Origin: Pseudomonadota bacterium | GTDB taxonomy: Bacteria; Pseudomonadota; Alphaproteobacteria; Rhizobiales; Pleomorphomonadaceae | Direction of reading: 5' to 3' | NCBI GenBank assembly: GCA_023436885.1 | Contig: JAEZHI010000007.1 | Coordinates: 1 to 64,000, forward strand | Length of the DNA: 64,000 nucleotides | In this document: in pieces, positions 18,101-24,799 of the stretch | Numbering within the stretch: the first letter of the stretch is position 1 | Layout of the letters: every line of letters begins with the position of its first letter | Translations under genes and position numbers: made by a program | Notes under the pieces: generated by a model | Told to the model about the DNA's origin: nothing | The model's input: the letters and a program-made list of their open reading frames with translations, nothing else | Database searches by the model: none

Positions 18101-18193
18101 GAACGTGAACCGACGCCGCTTGCCGTGCGCGATGCTCAGCTGACCCTCACCTTCAAGCCATTCGAAATCAAAACCCTCAAGCTCGGAGCCTGA
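15140..18193 (+). CDS. Alpha-mannosidase, glycoside hydrolase family 38
   Basis: A 1017-aa GH38 enzyme. The zinc-binding start of the catalytic domain is AAGHTHIDVAWLWRTRETRRK (near residue 235), the region of the catalytic nucleophile is WLPDTFGYGASLPQL, and NQFHDILPGSSVG is the conserved late zinc-ligand motif. An N-terminal domain of about 230 residues and C-terminal beta domains complete the usual bacterial length. It would release alpha-linked mannose (or a related sugar) from imported oligosaccharides; no signal peptide is seen. ATG at 15140 has GGGAG upstream. The downstream PHP gene starts 4 bases after the stop, so the two form an operon. Confidence 0.9.
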   Translation: MKRLPKIDRLLKELSENIFINLESDIPLRFRRALPEDPIDEIEAFNDWHPVHRDLVWGEPESYFWFAGDIVVPEGAAGKRLVFFVDAAFGDTMGRSDPQCLVRVDGRILQAVDGNHRYVLLSSAARPGDRYRVSIEAGTIEDRRQLGFKLRLALHDTAAEALYFDLKVPVDVARLLKFDDARALQILNHAEAGLHALDFRPGNPARFQASLAAASAEAERIYQLAGDPAMPTIIAAGHTHIDVAWLWRTRETRRKMSRSMATALALIDEYPDYRFMYNQCLLFDWLDEDHPELMARIHDKVKAGQFEIEGALWLEPDVNLVSGESLVRQIVRGVRYHETTFGIRPRLLWLPDTFGYGASLPQLMTLSGVETFVTHKLSWNDTNRMPFDTFFWQGIDGTKVPASFVTTQTYEYDGFETTYCANLRASHVLGTWKRHAGKAQQSELFMIYGHGDGGGGPTREMVETIKRFERGIPGAPKVKQGALGAYFHALADRMEREPGRFPTWVGELYFECHRGTLTSVGKVKRDNRKAEIRLREIELLAVLAMRAGAPYPSGEIDQLWRIVLLNQFHDILPGSSVGSVYDDADCEFAAFDALAGELETRLAATLSNGAMIANASHRPRGGYVTGPERPAAQVIHRADGTTEWLSPTGAIAGNSVGILGTPDASEPEVLTATPNRLENARLRVEFDAQGRITSLFDKRTTRELIPDGELANGIVAHRDVPVEFDAWNIDAHFEDKTWEVDDLIEAEVVETGPYRAAIRFAWRYESSRIVEVVSLTARSDRLELDVFMDWHEHKTLLKLAIPVAVAADESRAEVHFGHVRRPTHANTSWDQARFETLMHRWVDMSDGDAGLAVLNDCKYGYDARGNRLRITLLKSPVYPWPDADQGEHRFRLALMPHRGFAVDGERVLEAAEDFNMPLRWLGKGAEPDVSAKAAPPFELRGEGIEVAAVKKAYDDDGIVIRIYETRGRGAEAVLSTSCVSVASVDLLEREPTPLAVRDAQLTLTFKPFEIKTLKLGA

Positions 18194-18197
18194 CCTG

Positions 18198-19424
18198 ATG
18201 GCCTTTGCCGGCACCCACTTCAACTTCACGGTTACCGATTTCCCCGGCGGCGATAAATCCTTCGTCGAGCTGCCGTTTTCCGTTCCGGAGACGATCGAGC
18301 GGATCGAGATCTCCTATGCCTTCACCTCCGGTTCGGTGATCGATCTCGGCCTCGCGCGCAACGGCCGGATGCGCGGCTGGTCGGGATCGGAACGCGGACA
18401 TGTGACGGTCGAAGGTGATGTCGCGACACCTGGTTATGATGCCGGCCCGATCCCGGGCGAATGGCACGTGGTGCTCGGCATTGTGAAGGTGATCGAAGGT
18501 GCACGCGTCGACGTCACCGTCCGCCTCGTCGAACGCAAGGCGCGTTGGTTCGTGGGTGAGCTCCACAGTCACAGCGAGCACTCGGACGGCGGCGTCACGG
18601 TTCTCGACGCCATCTATCGCGCCCGTCAGGCCGGACTCGACTTCGTCTCGATCACCGACCACAACACAATTTCGCAAAACATCATCAGGCCCGATGACCC
18701 GGCGATTCTAGTCTTCCCTGCCATGGAGCTGACCACCTACTGGGGCCATACCAACTTCCACGGTCTGGTGCAGCCGGTCGCCGACTGGCGTTGTCGCACG
18801 CCGGCCGAGGTTGGCGAGAAGATGATCGAGGCCAAGGCGAATGGCGCGACCATCGTCATCAACCACCCGTTCCAGCGGTCCGCCGGCGGCAAGTGGCAGG
18901 CCGGATTCGACGTGCCATTCGATGCGCTGGAAATCTGGAATGGCAACTGGGCGCCGCACAATATCGACGCGCTCGCCTTCTGGCAGGAACTGCTGGTCGC
19001 CGGCAAGCGCATCCCGGCGACAGGTGGCAGCGACTTTCATCAGAAGAACCGCCGACGCCACGGCAGGCCGTCCAACCGCCTGTTCGCCGAGGCGCGGACC
19101 ATGACCGACCTCCTAGCTGCCGTGCGGGCGGGACGTAACGTGGTCGGCTTCTCTGCCGACGATCTGATCGCCGAGCCGGCGGATGCCGGCCTGCCAATGT
19201 TCGGAGACATTGCCTCAGCCGGGGCCACGATTGCCGTTCGCTTTGACGGCCTTGTGCGAGGCGACGAGATTCGTGTGGTGACGGAGCGCGGCATCGCACG
19301 ACAGGAACAGGCGACGGGCGGCAGCCAAACCATAGAGGACCAGCTTGACGGCCGGTTTGTGCGCTTCGAAGTTTGGCACGGCGAAACACCCAAGCTGTTC
19401 ACAAATCCAGTCTACTCGCACTGA
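18198..19424 (+). CDS. PHP-domain metallophosphoesterase (CehA/McbA-like)
   Basis: A 408-aa protein. The N-terminal 110 residues are a beta-rich module; the PHP metal site begins with FVGELHSHSEHSDGGVTVLDAI and continues with GLDFVSITDHNTISQN, INHPFQ, and the late TGGSDFHQ motif, so the trinuclear metal ligands look complete. Members cleave phosphoesters or act on sugar or glycerol phosphates. It is co-transcribed with the alpha-mannosidase. Its substrate is unknown; a phosphorylated glycan or phosphodiester-decorated mannan would fit the operon. The last codon is followed after 17 bp by a hairpin. Confidence 0.8.
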   Translation: MAFAGTHFNFTVTDFPGGDKSFVELPFSVPETIERIEISYAFTSGSVIDLGLARNGRMRGWSGSERGHVTVEGDVATPGYDAGPIPGEWHVVLGIVKVIEGARVDVTVRLVERKARWFVGELHSHSEHSDGGVTVLDAIYRARQAGLDFVSITDHNTISQNIIRPDDPAILVFPAMELTTYWGHTNFHGLVQPVADWRCRTPAEVGEKMIEAKANGATIVINHPFQRSAGGKWQAGFDVPFDALEIWNGNWAPHNIDALAFWQELLVAGKRIPATGGSDFHQKNRRRHGRPSNRLFAEARTMTDLLAAVRAGRNVVGFSADDLIAEPADAGLPMFGDIASAGATIAVRFDGLVRGDEIRVVTERGIARQEQATGGSQTIEDQLDGRFVRFEVWHGETPKLFTNPVYSH

Positions 19425-19441
19425 GGGGAATAACCTGCATT

Positions 19442-19471
19442 CGGGATCGTCCGGCTTCCAAGGCGATCCCG
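19442..19471 (+). terminator. Hairpin after PHP gene
   Basis: CGGGATCG at 19442-19449 pairs perfectly with CGATCCCG at 19464-19471; no T run follows. It probably ends the mannosidase-PHP transcript. Confidence 0.5.
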
Positions 19472-19550
19472 CGCGGCAATCGCTCCAACTTTAAATATTT
19501 GCCAACAGGTTTGAGCGATAAGGCTGCCTGGGCAATGTAAAGTGCCCTAT

Positions 19551-19625
19551 GGCTCCGTGGCGGAGAGCTACGCGCGGGACTGCAAATCCTGATACCCTTG
19601 GTTCAAATCCAGGGCGGAGCCTCCA
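19551..19625 (+). tRNA. tRNA-Cys (GCA), unusual 13-bp acceptor/T domain
   Basis: The acceptor GGCTCCG (19551-19557) pairs perfectly with CGGAGCC (19615-19621); discriminator T and encoded CCA follow. The anticodon arm is CGGGA/TCCTG around CTGCAAA, so the anticodon is GCA, and U73 is the known tRNA-Cys identity base. Two oddities: six bases, not five, lie between the T loop (TTCAAAT) and the acceptor strand, making a 7+6 (or 8+5, using T19558-G19614) stack; and the D loop GAGAGCTA has C where G19 is expected. The 3' end lies 44 bp from the convergent draG. It is probably a real tRNA gene but may be an accessory isoacceptor or a decaying copy. Confidence 0.82.
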
Positions 19626-19669
19626 ACGACTTTCCGGCACACTTCAACGCAACGCCAGCCTCCAATGCC

Positions 19670-20551
19670 TCAGGTTTCAGCCAAAGCGAGCAGTGCGGGA
19701 ACCAATTTCTGGATTGTTGCGACGACATCGCGATCGAGCATCTTGAGCCAGCGCTTCGGGATGGCGTGCGTGCCATAGGTCGCGCCCGCCAAGGCGCCGA
19801 CGATGGCGCCCGTGGTGTCGGCATCGCCACCGTGATTGACGGTTCTGATCAGGCAGTCCTCGAAGGAAGCCGTGGAGAAATAACCGTCAAAGACAGTCTG
19901 CATGGTATCGACGACATAGGCCGACGACATGCCGCGATAGGGAGCAAAGCGGAAGGTTGGATAGCGGCTCACCAGACTGTCGGCCAACCGCGTGGCGGTC
20001 GCCCGCCCTCCTCCCGAGATCAACGCTGCGAGCATGCCGGCGAGCGTATCGCAAGCTGCATCCGACAGCGGATGGTTATGCGTGACATGCCCCTGCTCGA
20101 CAGCCCAACGCCGAGCACGCGTCGGGTCGCCGTAGCTGGCGATCGCCACCGGCAGAACTCGCATGACGGCGCCATTGCCGGCATCACCGTCATTCGGCGG
20201 GCCGGTGACGATGCCGCGCTGGATGTAGCGACGGATGCCGCGCCGACAGGTATTGCCGACGTCGGGTGGCCCCGACCTCAGCCAGGCAGCAAATTCTTCG
20301 CAAAGATCGACCAGATCGAGCGCTCCCTCACGGACCAGAGAGCGACCGAGCGCCAGCGACATCGCCGTATCGTCGGTCACCGCCCCCGCCTTGAGATGAA
20401 GCCACCCCCCACCGACGATATCGCGCAACACGCCATATTCGGCGGTGATCTCCCGGGAAGTCATGAACTCGACGGTGGCGCCAAGAGCGTCACCAATGGC
20501 GAGCCCCAGGAAGGCGGCAAGCGCTCGATCGGCAACCTCTGGGTCGGTCAT
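19670..20551 (-). CDS. draG: ADP-ribosyl-[dinitrogen reductase] glycohydrolase DraG
   Basis: A 293-aa dimanganese hydrolase that removes ADP-ribose from the NifH arginine and so reactivates nitrogenase when ammonium is used up. Metal-binding features of the ADP-ribosylglycohydrolase family are GDALGATVEF, TDDTAMSLAL and the late HGGDADTTGAIVGALAGA. ATG at 20551 has GGGAGG upstream; an upstream start (20620) would overlap draT by 23 bases. It is the last gene of the iscA-nifW-draT-draG run. Confidence 0.93.
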   Translation of the reverse strand: MTDPEVADRALAAFLGLAIGDALGATVEFMTSREITAEYGVLRDIVGGGWLHLKAGAVTDDTAMSLALGRSLVREGALDLVDLCEEFAAWLRSGPPDVGNTCRRGIRRYIQRGIVTGPPNDGDAGNGAVMRVLPVAIASYGDPTRARRWAVEQGHVTHNHPLSDAACDTLAGMLAALISGGGRATATRLADSLVSRYPTFRFAPYRGMSSAYVVDTMQTVFDGYFSTASFEDCLIRTVNHGGDADTTGAIVGALAGATYGTHAIPKRWLKMLDRDVVATIQKLVPALLALAET

Positions 20552-20597
20552 GCCGACCTCCCGAGACCACCCCCGCCACCGATCGGAGTGAACGGCC

Positions 20598-21437
20598 TCA
20601 TCGCGACACACCGAGCTCATAATCGCCTCCGATCACCAGATACTCGCCCTCCCCCTTGAGCGGGTGGGAGGTCATCAGCGTGTTGAAGAACAGGATTTTC
20701 TCTCGGGGCACACGCGCCGTCAGAATGACGTCTCCGAAGCAGTCGGCAATGTCGCGCTCCGCCGTGAAGGACGACAGGCTGTTGAGGCGCATGACGACAC
20801 GACGCCGATCGATCCGCTCCTTGATCGGGTGTTCGTTGAAGTCGTTGACGCCCCGATAAAGCGTCAGGTGTGTCTCGGAAGGAGCAGCAAAGCTGACGAG
20901 CGCCCACTGACAAAATTCATAGAGCAGGTCGAGCTGGGCCATGATCGAGTTGTTGTGGAAACGGCTCGACATCTTCTCGGTAACGTAGGTCGCCCAGGCG
21001 GCCGGAGCCTGTCTCACCAAACGCTCCCGGTGGAAGGTGGGAAAGATGCCGAAGCGGCTTTCCACCCATCCCTTCAATACGGCCCCCTCCGGCCCGTTAC
21101 TGTCGTAACCCCAGCCCTTGATGAGCCTCAGATAGGACGAGCGATAGCGTCGTTTTCCCGACGCACTGCCCGGCTCGCGCTGTTCGAGATCAATGCCGAA
21201 CATCGCCATCATGTAGGCGGCGAAAGCCTCGCCCGCCTCCGCAAGGTCGGCAGCGAGACCGAGCATTTCGAAAAGGCCACCGTTCATCTCGCGCACGCCG
21301 GAAATATGTGTGGCGACAGGTCGGGCGTTGAAAGCGACATCGGCAAGAAAGGCGGTCGACAGTCCGACAAGATTGGTCGAATGGCCGATCAGGTCTCCTC
21401 CGGGCAAACCTCGCTCGCTGATTACTGCCTCCGCCAC
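20598..21437 (-). CDS. draT: NAD(+)--dinitrogen-reductase ADP-D-ribosyltransferase DraT
   Basis: A 279-aa cytoplasmic enzyme that transfers ADP-ribose from NAD to an arginine of NifH in response to ammonium or energy drop. The family-wide sequences FHNNSIMAQLDLLYEFCQWALVSF and HLTLYRGVNDF are present, and the length matches. The start is GTG at 21437, 16 bases after nifW. Its partner draG follows directly. The target arginine is present in the NifH encoded at 32448-33347. Confidence 0.93.
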   Translation of the reverse strand: MAEAVISERGLPGGDLIGHSTNLVGLSTAFLADVAFNARPVATHISGVREMNGGLFEMLGLAADLAEAGEAFAAYMMAMFGIDLEQREPGSASGKRRYRSSYLRLIKGWGYDSNGPEGAVLKGWVESRFGIFPTFHRERLVRQAPAAWATYVTEKMSSRFHNNSIMAQLDLLYEFCQWALVSFAAPSETHLTLYRGVNDFNEHPIKERIDRRRVVMRLNSLSSFTAERDIADCFGDVILTARVPREKILFFNTLMTSHPLKGEGEYLVIGGDYELGVSR

Positions 21438-21453
21438 GATGGGGTGCGCTCCA

Positions 21454-21840
21454 TCAATCAGAGGCGTCGATCGGCTGGAGCGCGGTACTGAGTGAGACGA
21501 AGGGACGTTGCGGCGCGGCGGCGGGTTTCGACGGATCCCGATCCCTTAACACCTTGAAAAGCCGCTTTTCGAGCGGAGAAGCGCCGGAGAACTCCCGATA
21601 GGCGCTCTCAAGCATCGACCGGGCACGCGCCGCGGCAACGCTGTCTGGCAAATCTTCGAGATCGTCGCCGGCGAGCATTTCACCCATGCGCTTGAGCACA
21701 TGCAGCCGGCAGACAGCCAAACGCTCCGGGTCGAAACGAACGCCGAGGGTATCGAAGAAATCCTCGGCCGAGGAAAGTTGCCGCATGCGCTGGAGAATGC
21801 CGGCGGTATCGGGGATGGGACGATCGATCGGACAGGACAT
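21454..21840 (-). CDS. nifW: Nitrogenase-stabilizing/protective protein NifW
   Basis: A 128-aa small cytoplasmic protein. The sequence SSAEDFFDTLGVRFDPERLAVCRLHVLKRMGEML and the later AYREFSGASPLEKRLFKVL are typical of NifW, which protects the MoFe protein from oxygen and takes part in its maturation. It lies 8 bases downstream of the IscA-type gene and 16 bases upstream of draT, an operon order that joins maturation and post-translational control. Confidence 0.9.
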   Translation of the reverse strand: MSCPIDRPIPDTAGILQRMRQLSSAEDFFDTLGVRFDPERLAVCRLHVLKRMGEMLAGDDLEDLPDSVAAARARSMLESAYREFSGASPLEKRLFKVLRDRDPSKPAAAPQRPFVSLSTALQPIDASD

Positions 21841-21848
21841 GGCGCCTC

Positions 21849-22169
21849 TCAGCAGAAAGACTTGCCGCAGGAGCAGCGGGACTCGGCGTTAGGATTGTCG
21901 AAGACGAAGCCGGACTGTTCGATGCCATCGATGAAGTCGACAACCAGCCCGCCGACGTGACGCTGGGTAAGAGTGTCGAGGTAAAGGCGGATGCCATCCT
22001 GATCGAGCACGAGATCGCCTGGGCGTTCATCCTTCTCCAGACCCATGCGGTATTTGAGACCGGCGCAGCCTCCGCTTTCGACGACAATACGCAAACCTTC
22101 CGCGTGACCATCGGAGCCGGCGAGCGCCGAGCGAACGGCATCGACAGCGCTTTCAGTGAGTTCGATCAT
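21849..22169 (-). CDS. iscA: Nif-associated A-type iron-sulfur carrier (IscA/HesB family)
   Basis: A 106-aa Fe-S carrier. The three conserved cysteines are seen in ESGGCAGLKYRMGL and in RCSCGKSFC near the C terminus. Such proteins hold and pass on Fe-S clusters; those in nif regions serve nitrogenase maturation (often called HesB or IscA-nif). It is the first gene after a good -24/-12 promoter and NifA site, and leads nifW-draT-draG. Confidence 0.9.
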   Translation of the reverse strand: MIELTESAVDAVRSALAGSDGHAEGLRIVVESGGCAGLKYRMGLEKDERPGDLVLDQDGIRLYLDTLTQRHVGGLVVDFIDGIEQSGFVFDNPNAESRCSCGKSFC

Positions 22170-22216
22170 GGTTCTGTCCTTCTTGCTTCAGGAGAACGAA
22201 GGGGTGACAGACACTT

Positions 22217-22232
22217 TGCATACGGCATGCCA
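22217..22232 (-). promoter_or_regulatory. Sigma-54 promoter of iscA-nifW-draTG
   Basis: Minus-strand TGGCATGCCGTATGCA matches TGGCAC-N5-TTGCW with intact GG and GC at the right spacing, 48 bases before the iscA start. Confidence 0.7.
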
Positions 22233-22271
22233 GACGCTAAGCCATTGAAATCGAAGACGTGCTGCTGGAGT

Positions 22272-22287
22272 TGTTCGAAACCCGACA
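22272..22287. promoter_or_regulatory. NifA upstream activator site for iscA operon
   Basis: Exact TGT-N10-ACA (TGTTCGAAACCCGACA), 40 bases upstream of the -24 element and downstream of the nifQ stop codon. Confidence 0.65.
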
Positions 22288-22304
22288 TGCGCTTTCAAAC
22301 CTTG

Positions 22305-22931
22305 TCAGGCCGCGATTTCGATCCGCCGCCGCAGGTCTGCGAGCCGGCTAAGGCCATCCTCGACGCCAAAGCAGTCATTGAAATCGGTGCAGACCGCGCA
22401 GGAAGGGGCCGCGCAGAGCGAAAATCCCTCGGCCTCGCACAGCACGCGATAAAAGTACTTCTTCCAGCGCATATTGCCCGTGTTGCCGGCGTGAAGCGCC
22501 CGGAAATGGCGGGCGAGAAGACGGTTGAGTTCTCCGCGATCGTTCAGCCCCAAATCCTGCCAAAGGTGGTCGGGCCGCATGGCACGGCGGGCGATCAGCG
22601 TGGCAAGCCAAGTGGAGACCGGCTCGGGACCGGAACGATGAGCCAGGAGGAGACCCGCAAGCAGCAGTTCCTCTTCCGAGGAAGCACTGGGCGCATAGCC
22701 ATCCAGTTTCCCAGTGTAGGCAGGGAAATAGCGATCGAAGAGACGCTTGGTTTCGGTAACGGAAAGGCCGGTGCCATCGCCGAGACGCACATCCGCCGCG
22801 TCAGCCTCGGTCATTGCCGCAGCCAGAATGGCCGCGAGCACATGACCGTCAAAGGCCTCCACCTCGTCGCAGGAAGGGCGGGCAGATGAGCGGAGGGCGG
22901 CGTAGTTGTGAGCAAAGGTCGGCGCCAGCAT
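22305..22931 (-). CDS. nifQ: Molybdenum-handling protein NifQ
   Basis: A 208-aa protein that carries a Mo-Fe-S cluster and supplies Mo for FeMo-cofactor assembly on NifEN. The hallmark cysteine motif C-x4-C-x2-C-x5-C is seen in CAAPSCAVCTDFNDCFG near the C terminus, after MRWKKYFYRVLCEAEGF. Length is usual. ATG at 22931. It lies beside modD and mop, forming a local group of Mo genes. Its promoter region is unusual (see the sites at 22951 and 23015). Confidence 0.93.
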   Translation of the reverse strand: MLAPTFAHNYAALRSSARPSCDEVEAFDGHVLAAILAAAMTEADAADVRLGDGTGLSVTETKRLFDRYFPAYTGKLDGYAPSASSEEELLLAGLLLAHRSGPEPVSTWLATLIARRAMRPDHLWQDLGLNDRGELNRLLARHFRALHAGNTGNMRWKKYFYRVLCEAEGFSLCAAPSCAVCTDFNDCFGVEDGLSRLADLRRRIEIAA

Positions 22932-22950
22932 GTGTCAGCTCCTTCAACTC

Positions 22951-22966
22951 TGTCGGAAACCCGACA
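22951..22966. promoter_or_regulatory. NifA-type site just upstream of nifQ start
   Basis: Exact TGT-N10-ACA with the extended palindrome TGTCGGAAACCCGACA. It is only 20 bases from the nifQ ATG and lies downstream of the likely -24/-12 promoter, which is not the usual order. Confidence 0.5.
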
Positions 22967-23014
22967 CGGACAAAGCGGTCCTGTCGGATTTCCAGCGTCA
23001 TTGAGGGATGACAG

Positions 23015-23030
23015 CGCAAAGGCCGTGCCG
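23015..23030 (-). promoter_or_regulatory. Sigma-54 promoter of nifQ
   Basis: Minus-strand CGGCACGGCCTTTGCG has the invariant GG and GC at correct spacing. It lies immediately downstream of the modD stop codon and 84 bases before the nifQ ATG. Confidence 0.6.
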
Positions 23031-23032
23031 GA

Positions 23033-23851
23033 TCAGTCCGCAATGAAGCGGACGGCGACGTCACGCGGGCGAGCGGTATAGGGCCATGAGGTGACGATGA
23101 GGTCCGCGCCGGCAGCGACATAAGCTGCCACATTGGCCGGATCGATGCCACCGGCCGCAGCGAGACGGGCACGTTTGCCTCTCGGAGGCAAACGACCAAC
23201 CAACTCCTCGAGTGCGTCAGGGGCGAATTTCTCGAGCTGCACCACGTCAAAACCGCAGATGGCCGCTTCGGCGGCTTCATCGATGGTGCCCACTTCGATT
23301 GCCAGCGCCTTCTCAGGCTGGGTTCGGCGGAGTCGAGCAGCAATGTCGGCAAGGCTCTCGCCGTTGAGAAACAGACGGTGCTCGGCAAAGACGAGGATGG
23401 TTTCAGAAAGACCGTGCCGGTGCAGAATCCCGCCCCCGGCGCGGACGGCAATTTGCGACAGAGCACGGGCGCCTGGCACTGTCTTGCGCGTAGTGGCTAC
23501 AGGAATCGGCCGCGCCGCATCGACAACGGCGCGAGTTGCCGAGGCAATCCCCGAGAGTATCTCGATAAGCGTCTGCGCTGCCTTCCATGCACGGTGCAGT
23601 TCGGCGGCCGAACCGCGCGCCTCAAGGATCGGAGACCCGGCAACCAGCCGATCCCCGTCGCGGGCTTGAAGGGTAACGGCGAGGCTGTCCATCATGCTCG
23701 CTGCGACATCCACGCCGGCGAGCACCATGTCGAAACGTGCCGCGAAGGTCATGCGCCCAGAGCAATCACCGATGCCAAGGGCGTCGGTGGTCAGGTCACC
23801 GGCTGGCACATCCTCGGCCAGGAGGCGATCAATTTCGGCCCGGCTTATCAA
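23033..23851 (-). CDS. modD: ModD, quinolinate phosphoribosyltransferase-like Mo-associated protein
   Basis: A 272-aa protein of the nicotinate-nucleotide pyrophosphorylase fold. Features are EDVPAGDLTTDALG, TRKTVPGARALSQIAVRAGGG with the HRHGLSETILVFAEHR segment, EVGTIDEAAEAA and AAGGIDPANVAAYVAAGADLIVTS. ModD proteins occur in Mo transport loci and their biochemical role is not settled; NadC itself would be longer-conserved and found with nadAB. The start is a TTG at 23851 that overlaps the mop stop codon, so translation is coupled. Confidence 0.82.
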   Translation of the reverse strand: MISRAEIDRLLAEDVPAGDLTTDALGIGDCSGRMTFAARFDMVLAGVDVAASMMDSLAVTLQARDGDRLVAGSPILEARGSAAELHRAWKAAQTLIEILSGIASATRAVVDAARPIPVATTRKTVPGARALSQIAVRAGGGILHRHGLSETILVFAEHRLFLNGESLADIAARLRRTQPEKALAIEVGTIDEAAEAAICGFDVVQLEKFAPDALEELVGRLPPRGKRARLAAAGGIDPANVAAYVAAGADLIVTSWPYTARPRDVAVRFIAD

Positions 23852-24060
23852 AGCTCGATACCGATCATCACGTCGGACGCCTTGATGATCGCTGCAGCCT
23901 CCAGACCGATCGCAAGGCCCAGATCGTCCGCTGCCTCATTGGTAATCGAGGCGGTCACGACCATGCCCTCGACGATTTCCACCTTGACGTGGGTCGTGGT
24001 GGCGCCACGCGTCAGAGCGACCACCTTGCCCTTCAGAATGTTGCGTGCCGAAAGCCGCAT
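23848..24060 (-). CDS. mop: Molbindin Mop (TOBE-domain molybdate-binding protein)
   Basis: A 70-aa single TOBE/Mop domain: SARNILKGKVVALTRGATTTHVKVEI ... VTASITNEAADDLGLAIGLEAAAIIKASDVMIG. Such proteins form hexamers that store molybdate in the cytoplasm. It heads the mop-modD pair. A ModE/Mop-box-like palindrome lies 30 bases upstream of its ATG, suggesting Mo-dependent control as described for mop in Rhodobacter capsulatus. Confidence 0.92.
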   Translation of the reverse strand: MRLSARNILKGKVVALTRGATTTHVKVEIVEGMVVTASITNEAADDLGLAIGLEAAAIIKASDVMIGIEL

Positions 24061-24090
24061 GTCAGTCTCCGATATCGAAAAACCTTATCG

Positions 24091-24114
24091 CGTTATATAG
24101 CGACAGCAATAACG
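24091..24114. promoter_or_regulatory. ModE-type molybdate-responsive operator (Mo-box)
   Basis: A 24-bp imperfect palindrome beginning CGTTATATAGCG and ending CAATAACG, very close to the Escherichia coli modA operator in its outer CGTTATAT and ATAACG half sites. It sits in the 123-bp divergent gap between mop (minus) and the DUF2478 gene (plus), so it could control both. Confidence 0.72.
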
Positions 24115-24183
24115 TTCAAGGCAGTTGGCCCGAGCCTTGCGAGGCGCGCTGTGTGCCACCTCGCATCCGACAGGAAACCATCC

Positions 24184-24783
24184 ATGCCCCGCCACCTGCT
24201 CGATCGCTTTCCGGCCCTGAATCCAGCCGAGATCAATGCTTCCGAGCTCGCGGCAATCGTCTTCGAGGAAGGTGCGTCAGTGGACCACCTCATCGCTTTC
24301 TTTGCGGACGAACTGCGCACGGGTGGACGGCGGATCGGCGGGCTGATCCAGCTACCGGATGACGAGGAGTCACCAACACCAGATGTCATGGTGGTTGATC
24401 TTGTTGCCGGTGATCGCTGGGGGCAGTCGCGGTCGGAAACACTCTCTCCCGTCCCGACGACACCGCGCATCCTGTCGGCGATCGAAGCGCGAAGTGACCT
24501 CGCCTTCATTCCACGTTTCGGCAGCGCGGAGATTGCCGGCGGCGGCCACGTCGATGCCTTCGGCACGCTCGCGGCCTTCGGCCTTCCGGTTCTGACAGCC
24601 GTTCGGCGCGAAGATGTCGAGGCCTGGTTGCGCTTTACCGGCGGCATTGGAACGATGCTCGCCTGTCGCCTTCGCGTGGTGCGCACCTGGTGGCAGGAAA
24701 CCGATCAACGGCGCCAGAGGCTGCTTGCTAGAGCAGCGGCCGAGAGCGGCAACGTCGTGCCGCTCCTCCCGACTTTTGGGTGA
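24184..24783 (+). CDS. DUF2478 family protein, Mo-locus associated
   Basis: A 199-aa protein, the only plus-strand gene inside the nif region. AAIVFEEGASVDHLIAFFADELRTGGRRIGGLIQLP and DVMVVDLVAGDRW match the DUF2478 pattern, a family often coded next to molybdate transport or nif genes and thought to be related to P-loop nucleotidases. I see no Walker A GKT/S. ATG at 24184 has AGGA nine bases upstream. It is divergent from mop across the Mo-box and convergent with fdxB (16-bp gap). The function is not known; a role in Mo homeostasis is inference from position. Confidence 0.75.
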   Translation: MPRHLLDRFPALNPAEINASELAAIVFEEGASVDHLIAFFADELRTGGRRIGGLIQLPDDEESPTPDVMVVDLVAGDRWGQSRSETLSPVPTTPRILSAIEARSDLAFIPRFGSAEIAGGGHVDAFGTLAAFGLPVLTAVRREDVEAWLRFTGGIGTMLACRLRVVRTWWQETDQRRQRLLARAAAESGNVVPLLPTFG

Positions 24784-24799
24784 TGTGGGCTAGATGCTT

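Noticed and set aside
23033..23851. NadC (quinolinate phosphoribosyltransferase) instead of ModD
   Set aside because: Same fold, but coupling to mop and adjacency to nifQ point to ModD; no nadA or nadB nearby.
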